Assembly (NCBI GenBank): GCA_030410095.1
Contig: JAUFRC010000001.1
Location: 2,306,501 to 2,370,500 of the forward strand
Reading direction: 5' to 3'
Source of the DNA: Paracoccus cavernae
GTDB taxonomy: Bacteria; Pseudomonadota; Alphaproteobacteria; Rhodobacterales; Rhodobacteraceae
Length of the DNA: 64,000 nucleotides
Below the pieces are notes generated by a model. It made no database searches and was not told the origin of the DNA. It was given only the letters and a program-made list of their open reading frames with translations. Position 1 is the first letter of the stretch; each line of letters opens with the position of its first letter. Positions 39,795 through 49,748 of the stretch are shown piece by piece. The position numbers and the translations under genes are program-made.

Positions 39795-40924
39795 ATGTAT
39801 TATTATGTCGATGAAAGCGGAAACACAGGGCTGCATCTATTCGACCCTGCCCAACCACTACTCTATTATGGGGTTCTCGGAGCCCGCGCCAATCTGGACG
39901 TGATTTCCGCTCCACTATTACGGACGCTTGAAAAGAGCTTGGTGTGAAGCGAATTCACGCCAATGAGCTTGGCGTTGCAAAGTTGACGACAATAGCTGAG
40001 CGGATCGAGAAGTTTAGCAAGAAAAACGACCTTCGGTTTTCGATTTTCACGGTCGACAAGAGAGATCATGCGATCATTAGCTATTTCGACCAAGTCTTCG
40101 ATGCGGGCTTGAATGACGCAGTCGCGTGGAATCATTACTGGACTCCACTGCGTTACCCCTTGCTGTTCAAAGTTGCGCACCTTTTCGATGAGGACATCGC
40201 CAAAGCTGCGTGGAAGGCGAGGCTGGAGAAAAACCCTGCACGCTGCGCCAAGATGCTCCAGGATGTCCACGGGCGGCTACTTGCCAACATCGACAGGCTG
40301 CCTGATGTCCGTTCTCGGGAACTCATTGATGGTGCTATCCGCTGGGCAGGTGCAAATCCCGACGAGATAAGCTACGGCGTGGGCAACTACGATACCTCGT
40401 TGCAGATCTCTCCAAATTTGGTCGGCTTCCAATCGGTGCTTTACGGAATCGGAACGCAGGCAACGGCCATGGGGCAGAAGGTTCATAAAATTACTGTCGA
40501 CCGTCAGACTGAGTTCAATAAAGCACAAGCCGAGTTGGCAGAAATTTACCAGAAGCTTCGCGGCCATGACTCTTGTCTCGGACCTGGCATGCCCGAGTAT
40601 GATTATTCGAAGCTCCCGGAAATTCCACCTGAATACAAACCTGGCGATGAAAGTGCTGGGCTCGAGCTTGTCGATATTACGCTTTGGACAGCGAAGAGGA
40701 TGCGCGAGGGTAAGCCCGTGTCAAATGAGCTGAGAAGCTTATTCCATCGGCAAACGCGGCGCGGTCATACCGATGAGGTATCGCTTGCTGCGCTCGATCG
40801 CCGCTGGCGGTTCCTGGCCGACCTGCCGCTGCCAGGACCAGAGAATCCTATATCGCCGGACCTCGAAGCCGCTATAAATAATATGGAGCTCAAGCGCCGA
40901 GAGGCGGTAGCGTCCCTCGAATAA
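39795..40924 (+). CDS. DUF3800 protein, one frame break
   Basis: About 376 residues. The N-terminal signature MYYYVDESGNTGLHLFD with IHANEL further on (YVDESG and the H/E pair of an RNase H-like fold) marks the DUF3800 family, common in defence islands. DKRDHAIISYFDQVFDAGLN and the helical middle follow. A missing G near 39942 (GVKRIHANELG in the repaired frame) splits it. The ATG at 39795 has GGGGGA seven bases upstream. It follows the restriction operon by about 190 bases and may be an independent defence gene. Activity unknown. Confidence 0.75.
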
Positions 40925-41150
40925 AGCGAAACGTGCGATATCTGCTAACTGCGCCTGAAATGGTAGAGACGTTTTCCAGGCTGACCTCCGTGCCCGCCGC
41001 AGCATCACGCCAAGCAGCTGCACGGTGGGACGGGACCTAAATGGGCAGTCTTTATCACGCGCAGAAACGGACCTTCGTTCGCAAGATTCTTGGCAGGGAG
41101 GATCCTGAGCATGGCTTGGCAATGAAGCGCAAGACTTGCAGTGAGATGGG

Positions 41151-42028
41151 TCAGTGCCCCTGCATCTGACCTTCAATAATATCGGCAAAGTCGCTCGAAT
41201 TCTCTTCAGTTACAACGTTTCTGGCCCCGGTGATCTTCTCCAAATATTTCTTCGCCCTATCGAACGAATCTTCAAGATTAGGTTTGCGGGGATGCCCAAG
41301 TACAAAATGAGATTGCACGCTGCCTTGGCTGTAGCTCTTCACCGCTTGTGCGTAACCTGCCCACCTAGCAGCCTTTGATCCAATTTGTTCCTCATCTTTA
41401 AGGTCAAAGGAAAGGGCTGAATAACGTGAAGTGCTCCGTTCCTATATCCCGCGTGAAACTTTACAGGACCTAGATCTGTGGTAACGGTCTTGTCCACTTC
41501 AATAAATCGATCCAACTTGCGCTCTGATAATTTGGAGCTGAAAGTTGACCAGACTTGGCTATCACTGCGATTCGTATCATTCCTAGGCTTGTCATAAGAA
41601 GTGACGAAACGATGGAAAAGCTGATCAAGCTTCTCTGAGGGCGAACTGCAAACTCCAACTCCACCAGCCTCCCATCGGTAGCTAGTATCCATATCGGGAG
41701 ACAGCAGTTGAGCTATCCGCAATGCGCCATATTCGCTCTGATCGATTGAAGGTAGTGACTTGAGGCTTGGGAGCAGACTTGGCTGCTTGAAATCTGTGCG
41801 CAGAAATATCTTAATGCTCCGCGCAATCTGATTAAGGTCTTCTGTGAAAGACGCCTTTTCAATATTTGGGTAGGACTGCAGGATGCGACCGTCCCAGCTT
41901 CGAGTTTCAAGCTGAAGAAAGTTAGCTGCTTCGCTATACAGTAGCACGCCGATATTGAGGCGTTCCTTAAGCCACGGGTTATGTTCGTACTGCAGGAGGC
42001 AGTAGTCGAACTTGAAATTACGTTTCAC
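41151..42028 (-). CDS. DUF3037 protein paired with a HipA-like kinase, one frame break
   Basis: About 292 residues. The N-terminus KFDYCLLQYEHNPWLKERLN followed by IGVLLYSEAANFLQLE is the DUF3037 signature. The GTG at 42028 is chosen because GGAGG is seven bases upstream. A missing G near 41357 cuts off the last 60 residues (YAQAVKSYSQGSVQSH ... IEGQMQGH). It is downstream of the HipA-like kinase on the same strand with about 85 bases between. Such pairs recur in genomes, which suggests a two-gene toxin or defence system; the division of roles is unknown. Confidence 0.7.
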
Positions 42029-42112
42029 AGTAGCACCTCCTTCGCTCGAGTTGAGAATCCATCCGCGTTGTCGCGCGCGTCTAACAGATAGTCCACGATC
42101 TTGCACGCGCAT

Positions 42113-42838
42113 TCATCCCCACGCAGGAGGCACTATGGTAACATAGTCCTCGATAACGTTGTCTGACAGCCCTGACAGGTTCGTCGTGAAGTCGTCTATC
42201 ATCTCCTCGGTCACATCTTTAAGGCCACTCAGCAGCACGTGCTGCATGTTTCCGGGGAAGTGGTTGAAGATACCTCCATGCTGCCAGGGAATGCCCCAGC
42301 ATTGTAGTCCGAACCACCGTGGCAGCGCTGAAAGCTGTGTCCGAAGTCTATCACCTTGAAATCGTGGCCCAAGGCTAGAAGGTTCGTATTCCCAACGCCC
42401 CTGTCCGAGTTCTCAACGATGGTATCGAACAGGTAGAGCTGGGTCGCTTGGCGAAGCTGCCCCTATGGACGATGTTGGTGGGGCCCATCTTCTGTTCGCG
42501 CTAAAGGCTACTGAGCCGAACGCGATGCCGCCGATTGCGTCGAACGCTGCTCGGAGTGCGTCGCCCTCCTCGTCACGTGGAAGAGCAGCCAGAAAATCTT
42601 GATCGACGCACACGAGACAAGGCGTGGCTGCGGGTAGGCCCAGATCTAGTGCGAACTGATTTGCGACCAGTTCGCCCACAAGGTGGTCGAAGACGAGGTC
42701 TTCGTGAAAGTCCTTGTATTTGACATAGACCTCCTTCTCGCTTCCGTCTTCGCATTCGCACATGCATTTCATCGGATGCGACCTGCCGGTCTCAGTCCTT
42801 CCGAGATATTCCGATGCGCTAACACTTAAGATCGTCAA
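42113..42838 (-). CDS. HipA-like Ser/Thr kinase, several frame breaks
   Basis: About 242 residues after repair, roughly half the length of classical HipA. Kinase elements: VYVKYKDF (ATP-binding Lys), LVGELVANQFALDLGLP, the catalytic loop ENSDRGVGNTNLLA (Asp-Arg ... Asn-x-Asn) and VIDFGHSF (metal-binding Asp). Breaks occur near 42330 and in 42450-42485. The repaired C-terminus reads WGIPWQHGGIFNHFPGNMQH and ends in VTIVPPAWG. It most resembles the short HipA-like family that occurs with DUF3037, its downstream neighbour here. HipA kinases phosphorylate tRNA synthetases or related targets; this one's target is unknown. Confidence 0.7.
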
Positions 42839-43280
42839 GCGTAAACCCCATGCTCCTTTGCTCTAACTGTGCGATTAATGGGAGAAATGCTGTTTGAGGC
42901 AAGGGCCCATGCACGCTTCTCTAAACTCCGAGGCATATAGGGCCTTGTTGCAACAGTAATGTTATGGATTTTCAGAAGATTCTATAGCTGAGCCGCCTTG
43001 TCGCCCAGCTGTTCTGAGACATTCATCTCGGGGTTCCGAGGTAACAGCTCGGTTATATCGCAGCACAAAGCTACGGATGACTTGCTTGGGAAACGCGAGC
43101 ACCGATGGCCAGCCTGGTGAATGTCCGGAAAGGGGAGCTGCGCCGCAGCGCGGCCAGCTAGGCGAACGTCGGCTATGGGTCGTGACCGACGATCGGCTCT
43201 GGGGTTACACGGCAAAGTTGCATGCAAGCGGGCCGGGCAGGCGAACTCAGCCGCGAAGCTCTTGACCTCACCAGAGGGTC
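42839..43280. other. Non-coding right end of the island
   Basis: About 440 bases without a convincing gene. AT-rich at first, then GC-rich from about 43080. GGCCTTGTTGCAAC at about 42940 resembles an insertion-sequence end but has no partner. The last 150 bases show patchy similarity to the sequence left of the left repeat (around 19970-20075), including TATGGGT and GCATGCAA blocks. Confidence 0.4.
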
Positions 43281-43299
43281 GCCTTTTGACACAAAAGGC
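43281..43299 (-). terminator. Hairpin downstream of tRNA-Pro
   Basis: Perfect 7-bp stem GCCTTTT / AAAAGGC with a 5-base loop (43281-43287 and 43293-43299), about 30 bases after the tRNA 3' end in its direction of transcription. It overlaps the right copy of the 39-base repeat. Probably the tRNA terminator. Confidence 0.6.
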
Positions 43300-43325
43300 A
43301 AGACTCTCTGAAACGCCACATCGGG
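43287..43325 (+). repeat. Right copy of the island-flanking direct repeat
   Basis: 39 bases beginning TGACACAAAAGGC and ending CGCCACATCGGG, with 34 of 39 positions the same as at 20076-20114. It ends four bases from the encoded CCA of tRNA-Pro and contains the right arm of the tRNA-downstream hairpin. Confidence 0.7.
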
Positions 43326-43329
43326 AAAT

Positions 43330-43405
43330 TGGTCGGAGCGAGAGGATCGAACCTCCGACCCCCTGCTCCCGAAGCAGGTGCGCTACCAGGCTGCGCTACG
43401 CTCCG
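43330..43405 (-). tRNA. tRNA-Pro (CGG anticodon), CCA encoded
   Basis: Cloverleaf on the minus strand: acceptor CGGAGCG pairs with CGCTCCG, anticodon stem CCTGC / GCAGG around loop TTCGGGA (anticodon CGG), T-arm loop GTTCGATC, discriminator A followed by encoded CCA. Its 3' end points toward the genomic island, the usual orientation of tRNA genes that serve as insertion sites. The 299 bases to its right (43406-43704) hold no gene I can support. Confidence 0.95.
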
Positions 43406-43704
43406 ACCGTGAGGGGCAGATACCGCTTGCGAGGGGGAATGCAAGGGGAAAAGTGGTGAAACTTGGTAATCTTCGGGATGATGCGGAAATTCTTTGCAAC
43501 CCAGGCGCAACCACGACGATGGCCTCCTTGGCAAGGTGTTCCCGCAAAGGCTGCGGCAGTGTGTGGATCCTGCGTAAGGCGGGGAACCAGAGCCGCCAAG
43601 CCTGCGTGCCCCCACGACAACCGCTCGCCGCGTGACCTTGACGCCGCTTCCTTCCGCCCGCCCGCCGATGCACGCGGCCTGCGGCTGAGTCTCTCCTCCC
43701 GCCC

Positions 43705-44325
43705 TCAGCCGTTGGCGAGAGCGATCAGTTCGGCCAGAGATTTGACCCCGAGCTTTTCGAGGATGCGCGCGCGGTGGTGGTCGACCGTGCGGTGGCTGAT
43801 CCCCAGAAAGGCCGCGATTTCCTTGCTGGAGCTGGCCGAGGGGCCGCGATGATGCGGTTGACGATTTCTTGTTCGCGCGCGGTCAGACGGTCGAAACGCG
43901 CGCGCTGCTGCTGGGATCGCGCATCGAGCGAATTGCGGGCCCGCGCCATTTCAAAGGCGATCTCGATCCGCTCGATCAGATCGGCCTGGCGGAAGGGCTT
44001 TTCGAGAAAGTCGATCGCGCCGCCCTTGATCGCCTGCACCGATTCCGCACCCCGCCGTGGCCGGTGATGAAGATGATCGGGATCGGAAGGTTCTCGGCGT
44101 TGAGATGGCGCTGGAGCTCGAGCCCGTTCATATCCGGCATGCCGTAATCCAGAACCAGACACCCCAGCCTTTCGGCGCTATAGGCCGCGAGGAAGGCGGT
44201 AGCGGATTCGTATGCCTCGACGAGATATCCCCTCTTGCTCAATCCGCGGACGAGCGATGTGCGGATATCGGCATCATCATCGACCACGAAAACGGTCAGG
44301 AGGGATCTGTCGGTGAATTGGGCAT
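43705..44325 (-). CDS. FixJ/DctR-type response regulator, three frame breaks
   Basis: About 206 residues. Receiver domain: VVDDDADIRTSLVRGLSKRG, phospho-acceptor Asp in LGCLVLDYGMPDMNG, Thr in IFITGHGG, Lys in FLEKPFRQADLI; then a LuxR-type helix-turn-helix (LTAREQEIVNRI, HRTVDHHRARILEKLGV, AELIALANG). Missing bases near 43850, 44100 and 44305, all in G or C runs. The ATG at 44325 gives MPNSPTDPSLTVFVVDDD. It lies about 105 bases downstream of its sensor kinase gene and is its partner. Confidence 0.88.
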
Positions 44326-44430
44326 CAGGCTTGCTTCAACAATTTGGCAGGTCACGGTCACGGGTTGCATCGGTGCGCAGGAACGAAGCTGTCGCAAATA
44401 AGTGCGCGAAACGTCATCTTGTTCCCCACC

Positions 44431-46746
44431 TCATGCAAACTGGTAAACAGGAAGGGTGAACCAAAAGACCGCGCCGCGGCCCTGCGGAGGCTCGTTCCCG
44501 AGCTCGCCGCCATTGGCCTCGATGATCGAACGGCAGATCGAAAGGCCGAGACCCATGCCCGCCGGTTTGGTTGTCTCGAATTGCGAAAAGAGGTTGATCG
44601 AAGGATCGACGCCCGGGCCGGTATCCTCGACCGAGACGCGCAGCTTGTCGCCCTCGCGACGGACGAGGATGCGGATATCGCGCTCTTCGGCCTCGGCACC
44701 GGCAATCGCCTCGATGGCATTGCGCAAGAGATTGACGATGACCTGCGCGATCTGGACGCGGTTGCCCAGAACCTTCGGATCTCGCCCGCGATCTCGGTTT
44801 CGATGGTCACGCGGGCATCGGTCGCCTCGGCCTGCAAGAGCTGGAGGGTCTGCGACAGGAGCACGGGGAAATCAAAGGCGACACGCGCGCCTTCGTCCTT
44901 TTTGATAAAGCTGCGCAGGGCGCGGATGATCCCGCCGGCGCGCAGGGATTGCTGCTCGATCTCGGCCAGAATGTCGCGCAATTCGCGGTCGTCCTGGGCG
45001 TTCTGGTCCAGCACCAGAAGCGCGGTATCGGCATTCTGGGCAATGGCGGTCAGCGGCTGGTTCAGCTCGTGGGCAAGCCCCGCCGCCATCTGGCCCATCG
45101 TATTGCCGCGCGCGAGATGCGAAAGGTCCTTGTTGAGACGCTCGATCTGGCTTTCGCTGCTTTTGCTTTGGGTGATGTCGTCGACCGTCAGCACCGCATG
45201 GAGCGGCTTGCCGCGGGAATCGCGGATGACGAAGGCGTTGACGTTGATCCAGAGAATCACCCCGTCCTTGCGCACCAGACGCAGCTCCTGCACGCGCCCG
45301 AAATCGCTGGAATCGGGCGCGCTGGTCTTGTGCCACAGCGCCACATCTTCGGGGCAGAGCAGATCCGCAAAGGTCTTGCCCTCGAGATCCGCCGCGTCAT
45401 AGCCCGCGATCTCGCGGAAACGGGCATTGGCGCGGATGATCAGGCCGGTATCGGCCGAGGTCTGGGCCATGCCGCGCGAGGCCATGTTGAAGGTCTGGCC
45501 GTATTCGTGTTCGGCCTCGCGGCGAGCGACGATCTGCTGGACCAGCGCGGCATTGGCCCTTTCGAGCTCTTTATAGGTTTTGGGCAGAGGCTCGTCGGGA
45601 TCAAGTTCGCCCTGAGAGACCAGCGCGGTCCGCACGGCAAAGGCGCGCACGGGGCGGTAGATGTAATCGGCCAAAGCCAGCCCGACCGCGCCGGTCGCCA
45701 TTGCCACCAAAGCCGCCAGCCAGATGTTCATGGTGCGGTTGCGCTTGATCACCGCGGTGAAGTCATCCTCGGGGCGTAGACTGCGATCGTCCAGGGCAAC
45801 TGCTCGCTGATGACCGGCATCACGGTCGAGACATAGCGCGAACCGGCATGGATGAAGTCCGAAGGGGTTTCCTTGGTGATCCGCTCTTTGCCCTCGTAGC
45901 CGAGCTCGCCAAAGGCCACGCGCGCGATCGGATCGTCGATCTCGCGGATATTGGCAAAGCGCAAGGTGCCGTCGTCGCTTTGGGTCTTGATCAGCGCGGC
46001 ATTGGGGTGCGCGATCACGTCGCCGTTGCTGTGGATGATCAGCGCCTTGCCGTTCGCCCCGATATTGAGGCGCGACAGGAAATCCGAGATCATGCTGATC
46101 TCGATATCCACCCCGACCGCGCCGCGAAAGCCGTCGGCGCCGCTGGCGACAGGCGCCGAAAGCGTGATTCCCGGCTGCTTCGAGGAGTAGAAGATATAGG
46201 GGTCGGTCCAGATCGTCGTCAGCTCGGCCTTGGCCTTGAGATACCACGGCCGGTTGCGCGGATCGTAGCTGTCGGCGGGATCGAAGACATGTTTGGCGAC
46301 CGAGAAATCGTCGTTGCGCCAGATCAGCTCGGTGGTGCGGCCCAGACCGTCGTTGGTGATGATCTTGGTGCGGAACTTCGCGATGCCGTCGATGTTGCGC
46401 ATCACCATGACGAAATTGCCGGCCTCGTTGCCGTAATAGACGCCGGCGAATTGCGGCGTGATCTGGAGCTGCTGGAACAGAAGCTTTTCAAGCAGCTGTG
46501 AATCGTCGCTCGAGATGACCTCGTTCTGCGCGAGCCGCGCCGCCAGCTCCGCCGCGCCCTGCGCGGGCTCAGGAAGCCTTTGGAATGCTCGATCGTATTG
46601 ATGCCGACATCGCGCAAAAGGTCGCGCGCATGTTCGATCAAGGCACGTTCGGAGGTGACATAGGACGAGAACACGACCGCCAGAACCGCAACGAATTGCA
46701 GTCCGGCAAGGCCGAAGGCCAGGAGTACGCCGAGCGACTTCTTCAT
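44431..46746 (-). CDS. Membrane sensor histidine kinase (dCache, PAS), DctS-like, three frame breaks
   Basis: About 772 residues. Membrane helix 1 at the N-terminus (LLAFGLAGLQFVAVLAVVFS), a periplasmic double-Cache region (GVYYGNEAGNFVMVMRNIDG, YDPRNRPWYLKAKAELTTIW), helix 2 (IWLAALVAMATGAVGLALAD), a PAS domain (MASRGMAQTSADTGLIIRAN ... VDDITQSKSSE), the phospho-acceptor His in MAAGLAHELNQPLTAIAQNA, and the ATPase boxes NLMRNAIEAI, DTGPG, GMGLGLSI. Breaks near 46570, 45775 and 44775. Cache domains bind small carboxylates or amino acids; with the FixJ-type partner this resembles the DctS/DctR dicarboxylate system, but the ligand is a guess. Confidence 0.85.
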
Positions 46747-47061
46747 CCTGTTCGTTCTCCGGTTGCGACACACGGCATGCGCCGGCGCAACGATACGACA
46801 TCATTCTTAAGGGGCAGTTGATTGCGACGCCTCCTTACACAGCTTGGGGCGGAAGACACAGCAATTTCTGTGAGATCGCACGGGCTGTTGCAGCTCTGCC
46901 GCAGGGATGTGGCGGATTGAGCGCAGGGCATAGGTAAAACTGCCTAGGCAATGCTGCGAATTTACCGATGAGAACATTTGTGAAATAACCCGTTAACAAG
47001 ATGTTACCAACTACCGTCCGGCTTTTACCTGGGGACGGGCGGCGGTTGTTCCTTTGGGTTA

Positions 47062-47283
47062 ATGAGTAAGGGCTTTGCCCTTCGGGTTCGGATGTGCCGG
47101 CGCGTGAGGAATTTTTCCGATCCGCCGGAGCATCTGGTTCCGGAACTGGTTCGGCACACGTTAAGTAATTTTGCAAGATTTCGAAGCTCCGGAACATTCC
47201 CGACCGGAGGTTCAAACCAAATCTACGGTGTCTGGCTGTTACGCTTTGGACAGGTGCGCGCTTCGGCCCGATATCAAGCGTAA
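47062..47283 (+). CDS. Possible small protein, low confidence
   Basis: 73 residues beginning MSKGFALRVRMCRRVRNFSD, with a helix-like middle (PPEHLVPELVRHTLSNFARF). No family recognised, no good ribosome binding site. It is offered only because it is the sole open frame upstream of the plus-strand terminator at 47374. Confidence 0.2.
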   Translation: MSKGFALRVRMCRRVRNFSDPPEHLVPELVRHTLSNFARFRSSGTFPTGGSNQIYGVWLLRFGQVRASARYQA

Positions 47284-47373
47284 GATCTTGCCCGCTGCGC
47301 CATCCGCGCGGACAAGGAAGCAGAAACGATATGACCGGTTGTTTATCGCCGGTCCTCGATGACTCAAAGGATC

Positions 47374-47405
47374 GCCCCCATTGGTTTGCCGGTGGGGGCA
47401 TTTTC
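47374..47405 (+). terminator. Rho-independent terminator of an unassigned plus-strand transcript
   Basis: 7-bp perfect stem GCCCCCA / TGGGGGC (47374-47380 and 47393-47399) followed by ATTTTC. The complementary strand has no T run, so it acts on plus-strand transcripts. Confidence 0.7.
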
Positions 47406-47448
47406 ATTGGCTGGATCTTGATCGAGGCCGGGACCGCCGTCGCGGTCT

Positions 47449-48404
47449 TCAGCCCTTGCCGCGCAGCAGGCGCCGCAAGAGGATCGAGCGCGGCGCCGTC
47501 ACGCTTTCGGCACGCAGACGCGCCTCGGAGGCGGGTTGGTTGACCGAAGGGCCGCGCCGTTCGCGTGCGAGAATGTAAAGTCCCGAGCCGATGATCAGAG
47601 CCGAACCCAGTCCCATCGCCAGATCCAGCTTTTCGCCAAAGAGAAACCAGCCATAGGCGGTGGCCCAAAGCATCTGGGAATACTGCATCGGTGCAACGAC
47701 CGCCGCTTCGCCGGTCTGATAGGCGACGATCAACAAAAACCGCCCAGAAGGCCCAGCACGGCGATCACCCCCGCCAACGCCAGATCACCCAGCGCCATCG
47801 GCTGGTAGTCGAGCCCCAGAGAGGCCCCCGTCAGCACGAAATTCCCCAGCATCGGCCAGAGGATCAGGATGACCGTGCGCTCGGACCGGCCCAGTTTGCG
47901 CACGGAGATCGCCGCAAGCGCGCTACAGACCGCACCGCCAAGCGCGGCGAGATGGCCAAGCGCGAGCTCGGTCTGGCCGGGGCGCAGGACGACAAGCACG
48001 CCCGCCAGCCCGACCAGAACGGCCAGCCAGCGATGCCGCCCGACCTTTTCGCCCAGAAAGGGGATCGAGAGCACGGTGATGAACAAAGGCGCGGCAAAGA
48101 GGATCGCATAGACCTGCGCCAGCGGCAGTACGGAAAAGGCGTAAAAGCCGCACATGCCCGAGATCACGATCGCGGCGGAGCGGAAGCCGACCCAGAACGG
48201 ATTGGCGGGTCTCAATGTCCCGTGCGTCGGATCGCGCAGCAAAAGCGCGGCGATGAAGGGGAAGGACAAAAGCGAGGAGAAGAAGAGGATCTGAAGGGCG
48301 GGATAATCCGCCCCCAGAATTTTGATGATCACGTCATGGGTCGCATAAATGCCCATGGAGGCCAGGGCGACCAACGCTCCGCGAAGGTTGCCGCCCTGCC
48401 GCAT
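47449..48404 (-). CDS. EamA-family (DMT superfamily) exporter, one frame break
   Basis: About 318 residues, ten predicted helices in two EamA repeats (GALVALASMGIYATHDVIIK; HLAALGGAVCSALAAISVRK). SVLPLAQVYAILFAAPLFIT and LSIPFLGEKVGRHRW are typical of the first repeat, AAVVAPMQYSQMLWATAYGW of the second. The frame breaks near 47735 in a glycine stretch (GLLGGF) and one added base restores it. The basic C-terminus is about 30 residues longer than usual. The start is three bases after the leuB stop, so it is co-transcribed with leuB; such exporters often handle metabolites or amino acids. Confidence 0.82.
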
Positions 48405-48407
48405 GGC

Positions 48408-49528
48408 TTATTTCAGCGCCGCGAGGGCCGCGACGATCGCATCGCCCATGCCCGAGGTCGAAACCGGCACGCCGCCTTCGGGGCCCATCAGGTCGCCGGT
48501 GCGCACGCCGTCGGCGAGCACTTTCTCGATCGCGCTTTCCAAAGGGCGGCATTGTCGCCCTCGTTGTAGGAATAGCGCAGAGCCATCGCGAAGCTGAGGA
48601 TACAGGCGATCGGGTTCGCCTTGCCCTGCCCCGCGATATCGGGAGCCGAACCGTGGACGGGCTCGTACATGGCTTTCGGACGGCCGTTCGCCATCGGCGC
48701 GCCAAGGCTGGCCGAGGGCAGCATCCCGAGCGAGCCGGTCAGCATCGCCGCCGCATCCGACAGGATGTCGCCGAAGAGGTTGTCGGTCACGATCACGTCG
48801 AACTGGCGCGGGTTGCGCACCAGCTGCATCGCGCCGTTATCGGCATACATATGGGTCAGCTCGACATCGGCATATTCATTGTCGTGGACCCACTGGACTT
48901 CCTCGCGCCACAGAATGCCCGATTCCATAACGTTGGCTTTTTCCATCGAGCAGACGCGGTTGTTGCGCTTGCGGGCCAGCTCGAACGCGGCGCGCGCGAC
49001 GCGGCGGATCTCGCCGCTGGTGTAGCGCTGGGTGTTGACGCCGACGCGGCCACCTTCGTTGCCGGGGGTGTTGTCTTCGGAAATGCCGCGCGGCTGGCCG
49101 AAGTAAACGCCCGAGGTCAGCTCGCGCACGATCAGGATATCAAGGCCCGCGACCACATCGCGCTTGAGCGAGCTGAAATCGGCCAAAGCGTCAAAGCACT
49201 GCGCGGGGCGCAGGTTGGCGAACAGGTCCATCTCTTTGCGCAGACGCAGCAGGCCGCGCTCGGGCTTCACGCTGAAATCGAGATTGTCGTATTTCGGGCC
49301 GCCGACCGCGCCGAGAAGGACGGCATCGACTTCTTGCGCCTTCTGCATGGTCGCATCCGACAGCGGGATGCCGTGGACGTCATAGGCCGCACCGCCGACC
49401 AGATCTTCGCTGACGTCGAATTTCAGGCCCTTGTTGGCCTCGAACCAGCCGATGACTTTGCGGACCTCGGTCATGACCTCGGGGCCAATACCGTCGCCCG
49501 GCAGGATCAGCAAGGAATAGGTCGTCAT
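48408..49528 (-). CDS. leuB: 3-isopropylmalate dehydrogenase, frame break near its end
   Basis: About 373 residues, the usual length. Converts 3-isopropylmalate to the 2-oxo acid with NAD in leucine synthesis. Signature elements: [20 protein letters not shown] at the start, [11 protein letters not shown], substrate Arg in [30 protein letters not shown], the metal-site Asp in [19 protein letters not shown] and NAD site [19 protein letters not shown] missing base near 48543 shifts the last 45 residues; the repaired end is [20 protein letters not shown] ... AALAALK. GGAGG precedes the ATG. An essential biosynthetic gene broken this way supports sequencing error. Confidence 0.95.
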
Positions 49529-49701
49529 CGCAATTTTCCTCCGCATGCATATGTCGCAACCCGCGTATCGCCGCGATCCGGCATCGTCAAGTGGAGCCCC
49601 TATCTGGCATACCATGCTCTCAAATCGGAAAGGAAACCGCGCTTTTCCTGCATCCCGACGGGGCCGCAGAGCTGCGCGGGCGGCAGGCATATCGGGTCAA
49701 A

Positions 49702-49721
49702 CCCCGCCCAAAGCGGCGGGG
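49702..49721 (-). terminator. Hairpin after the small membrane-protein gene
   Basis: 7-bp stem CCCCGCC / GGCGGGG with a 6-base loop, followed on the minus strand by TTTGAC, about 28 bases after the stop of the gene ending at 49749. Confidence 0.55.
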
Positions 49722-49748
49722 CTTCACGCATGATGCAAAGGGCGGGGA

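Larger units (their letters stand above)
20076..43325. mobile_element. Genomic island next to tRNA-Pro(CGG) with Tn7-like and defence genes
   Basis: Bounded by two direct copies of a 39-base sequence (34 of 39 identical). The right copy ends at 43325, four bases from the encoded CCA of tRNA-Pro, on the 3' side of the tRNA. Everything recognisable inside is accessory: serine recombinase, ParB/RepB-like proteins, tnsABC-tniQ, restriction-modification, toxin-like kinase. The segment from about 39.7 to 43.0 kb is visibly richer in A and T than the flanks. The exact ends of the Tn7-like unit within it were not found. Island status is inferred from these facts. Confidence 0.65.
46747..47448. other. 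Long intergenic region with a possible orphan transcript
   Basis: 700 bases between two minus-strand genes. A strong plus-strand terminator at 47374-47405 has no assigned gene upstream on that strand. One small plus-strand frame (47062-47283) is listed separately with low confidence. Several dyads built on CCGGAG/CTCCGG occur at 47121-47218. Confidence 0.45.

Noticed and set aside
42930..42960. An insertion-sequence end (GGCCTTGTTGCAAC)
   Set aside because: It resembles IS termini, but there is no matching inverted copy and no transposase nearby.
43406..43704. Protein frames between tRNA-Pro and the response regulator
   Set aside because: Several frames are open on both strands but none has recognisable sequence or start signals.
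46835..47668. A 277-residue minus-strand gene upstream of the sensor kinase
   Set aside because: It overlaps the end of the EamA gene, lacks any motif, and has the composition of non-coding GC-rich DNA.
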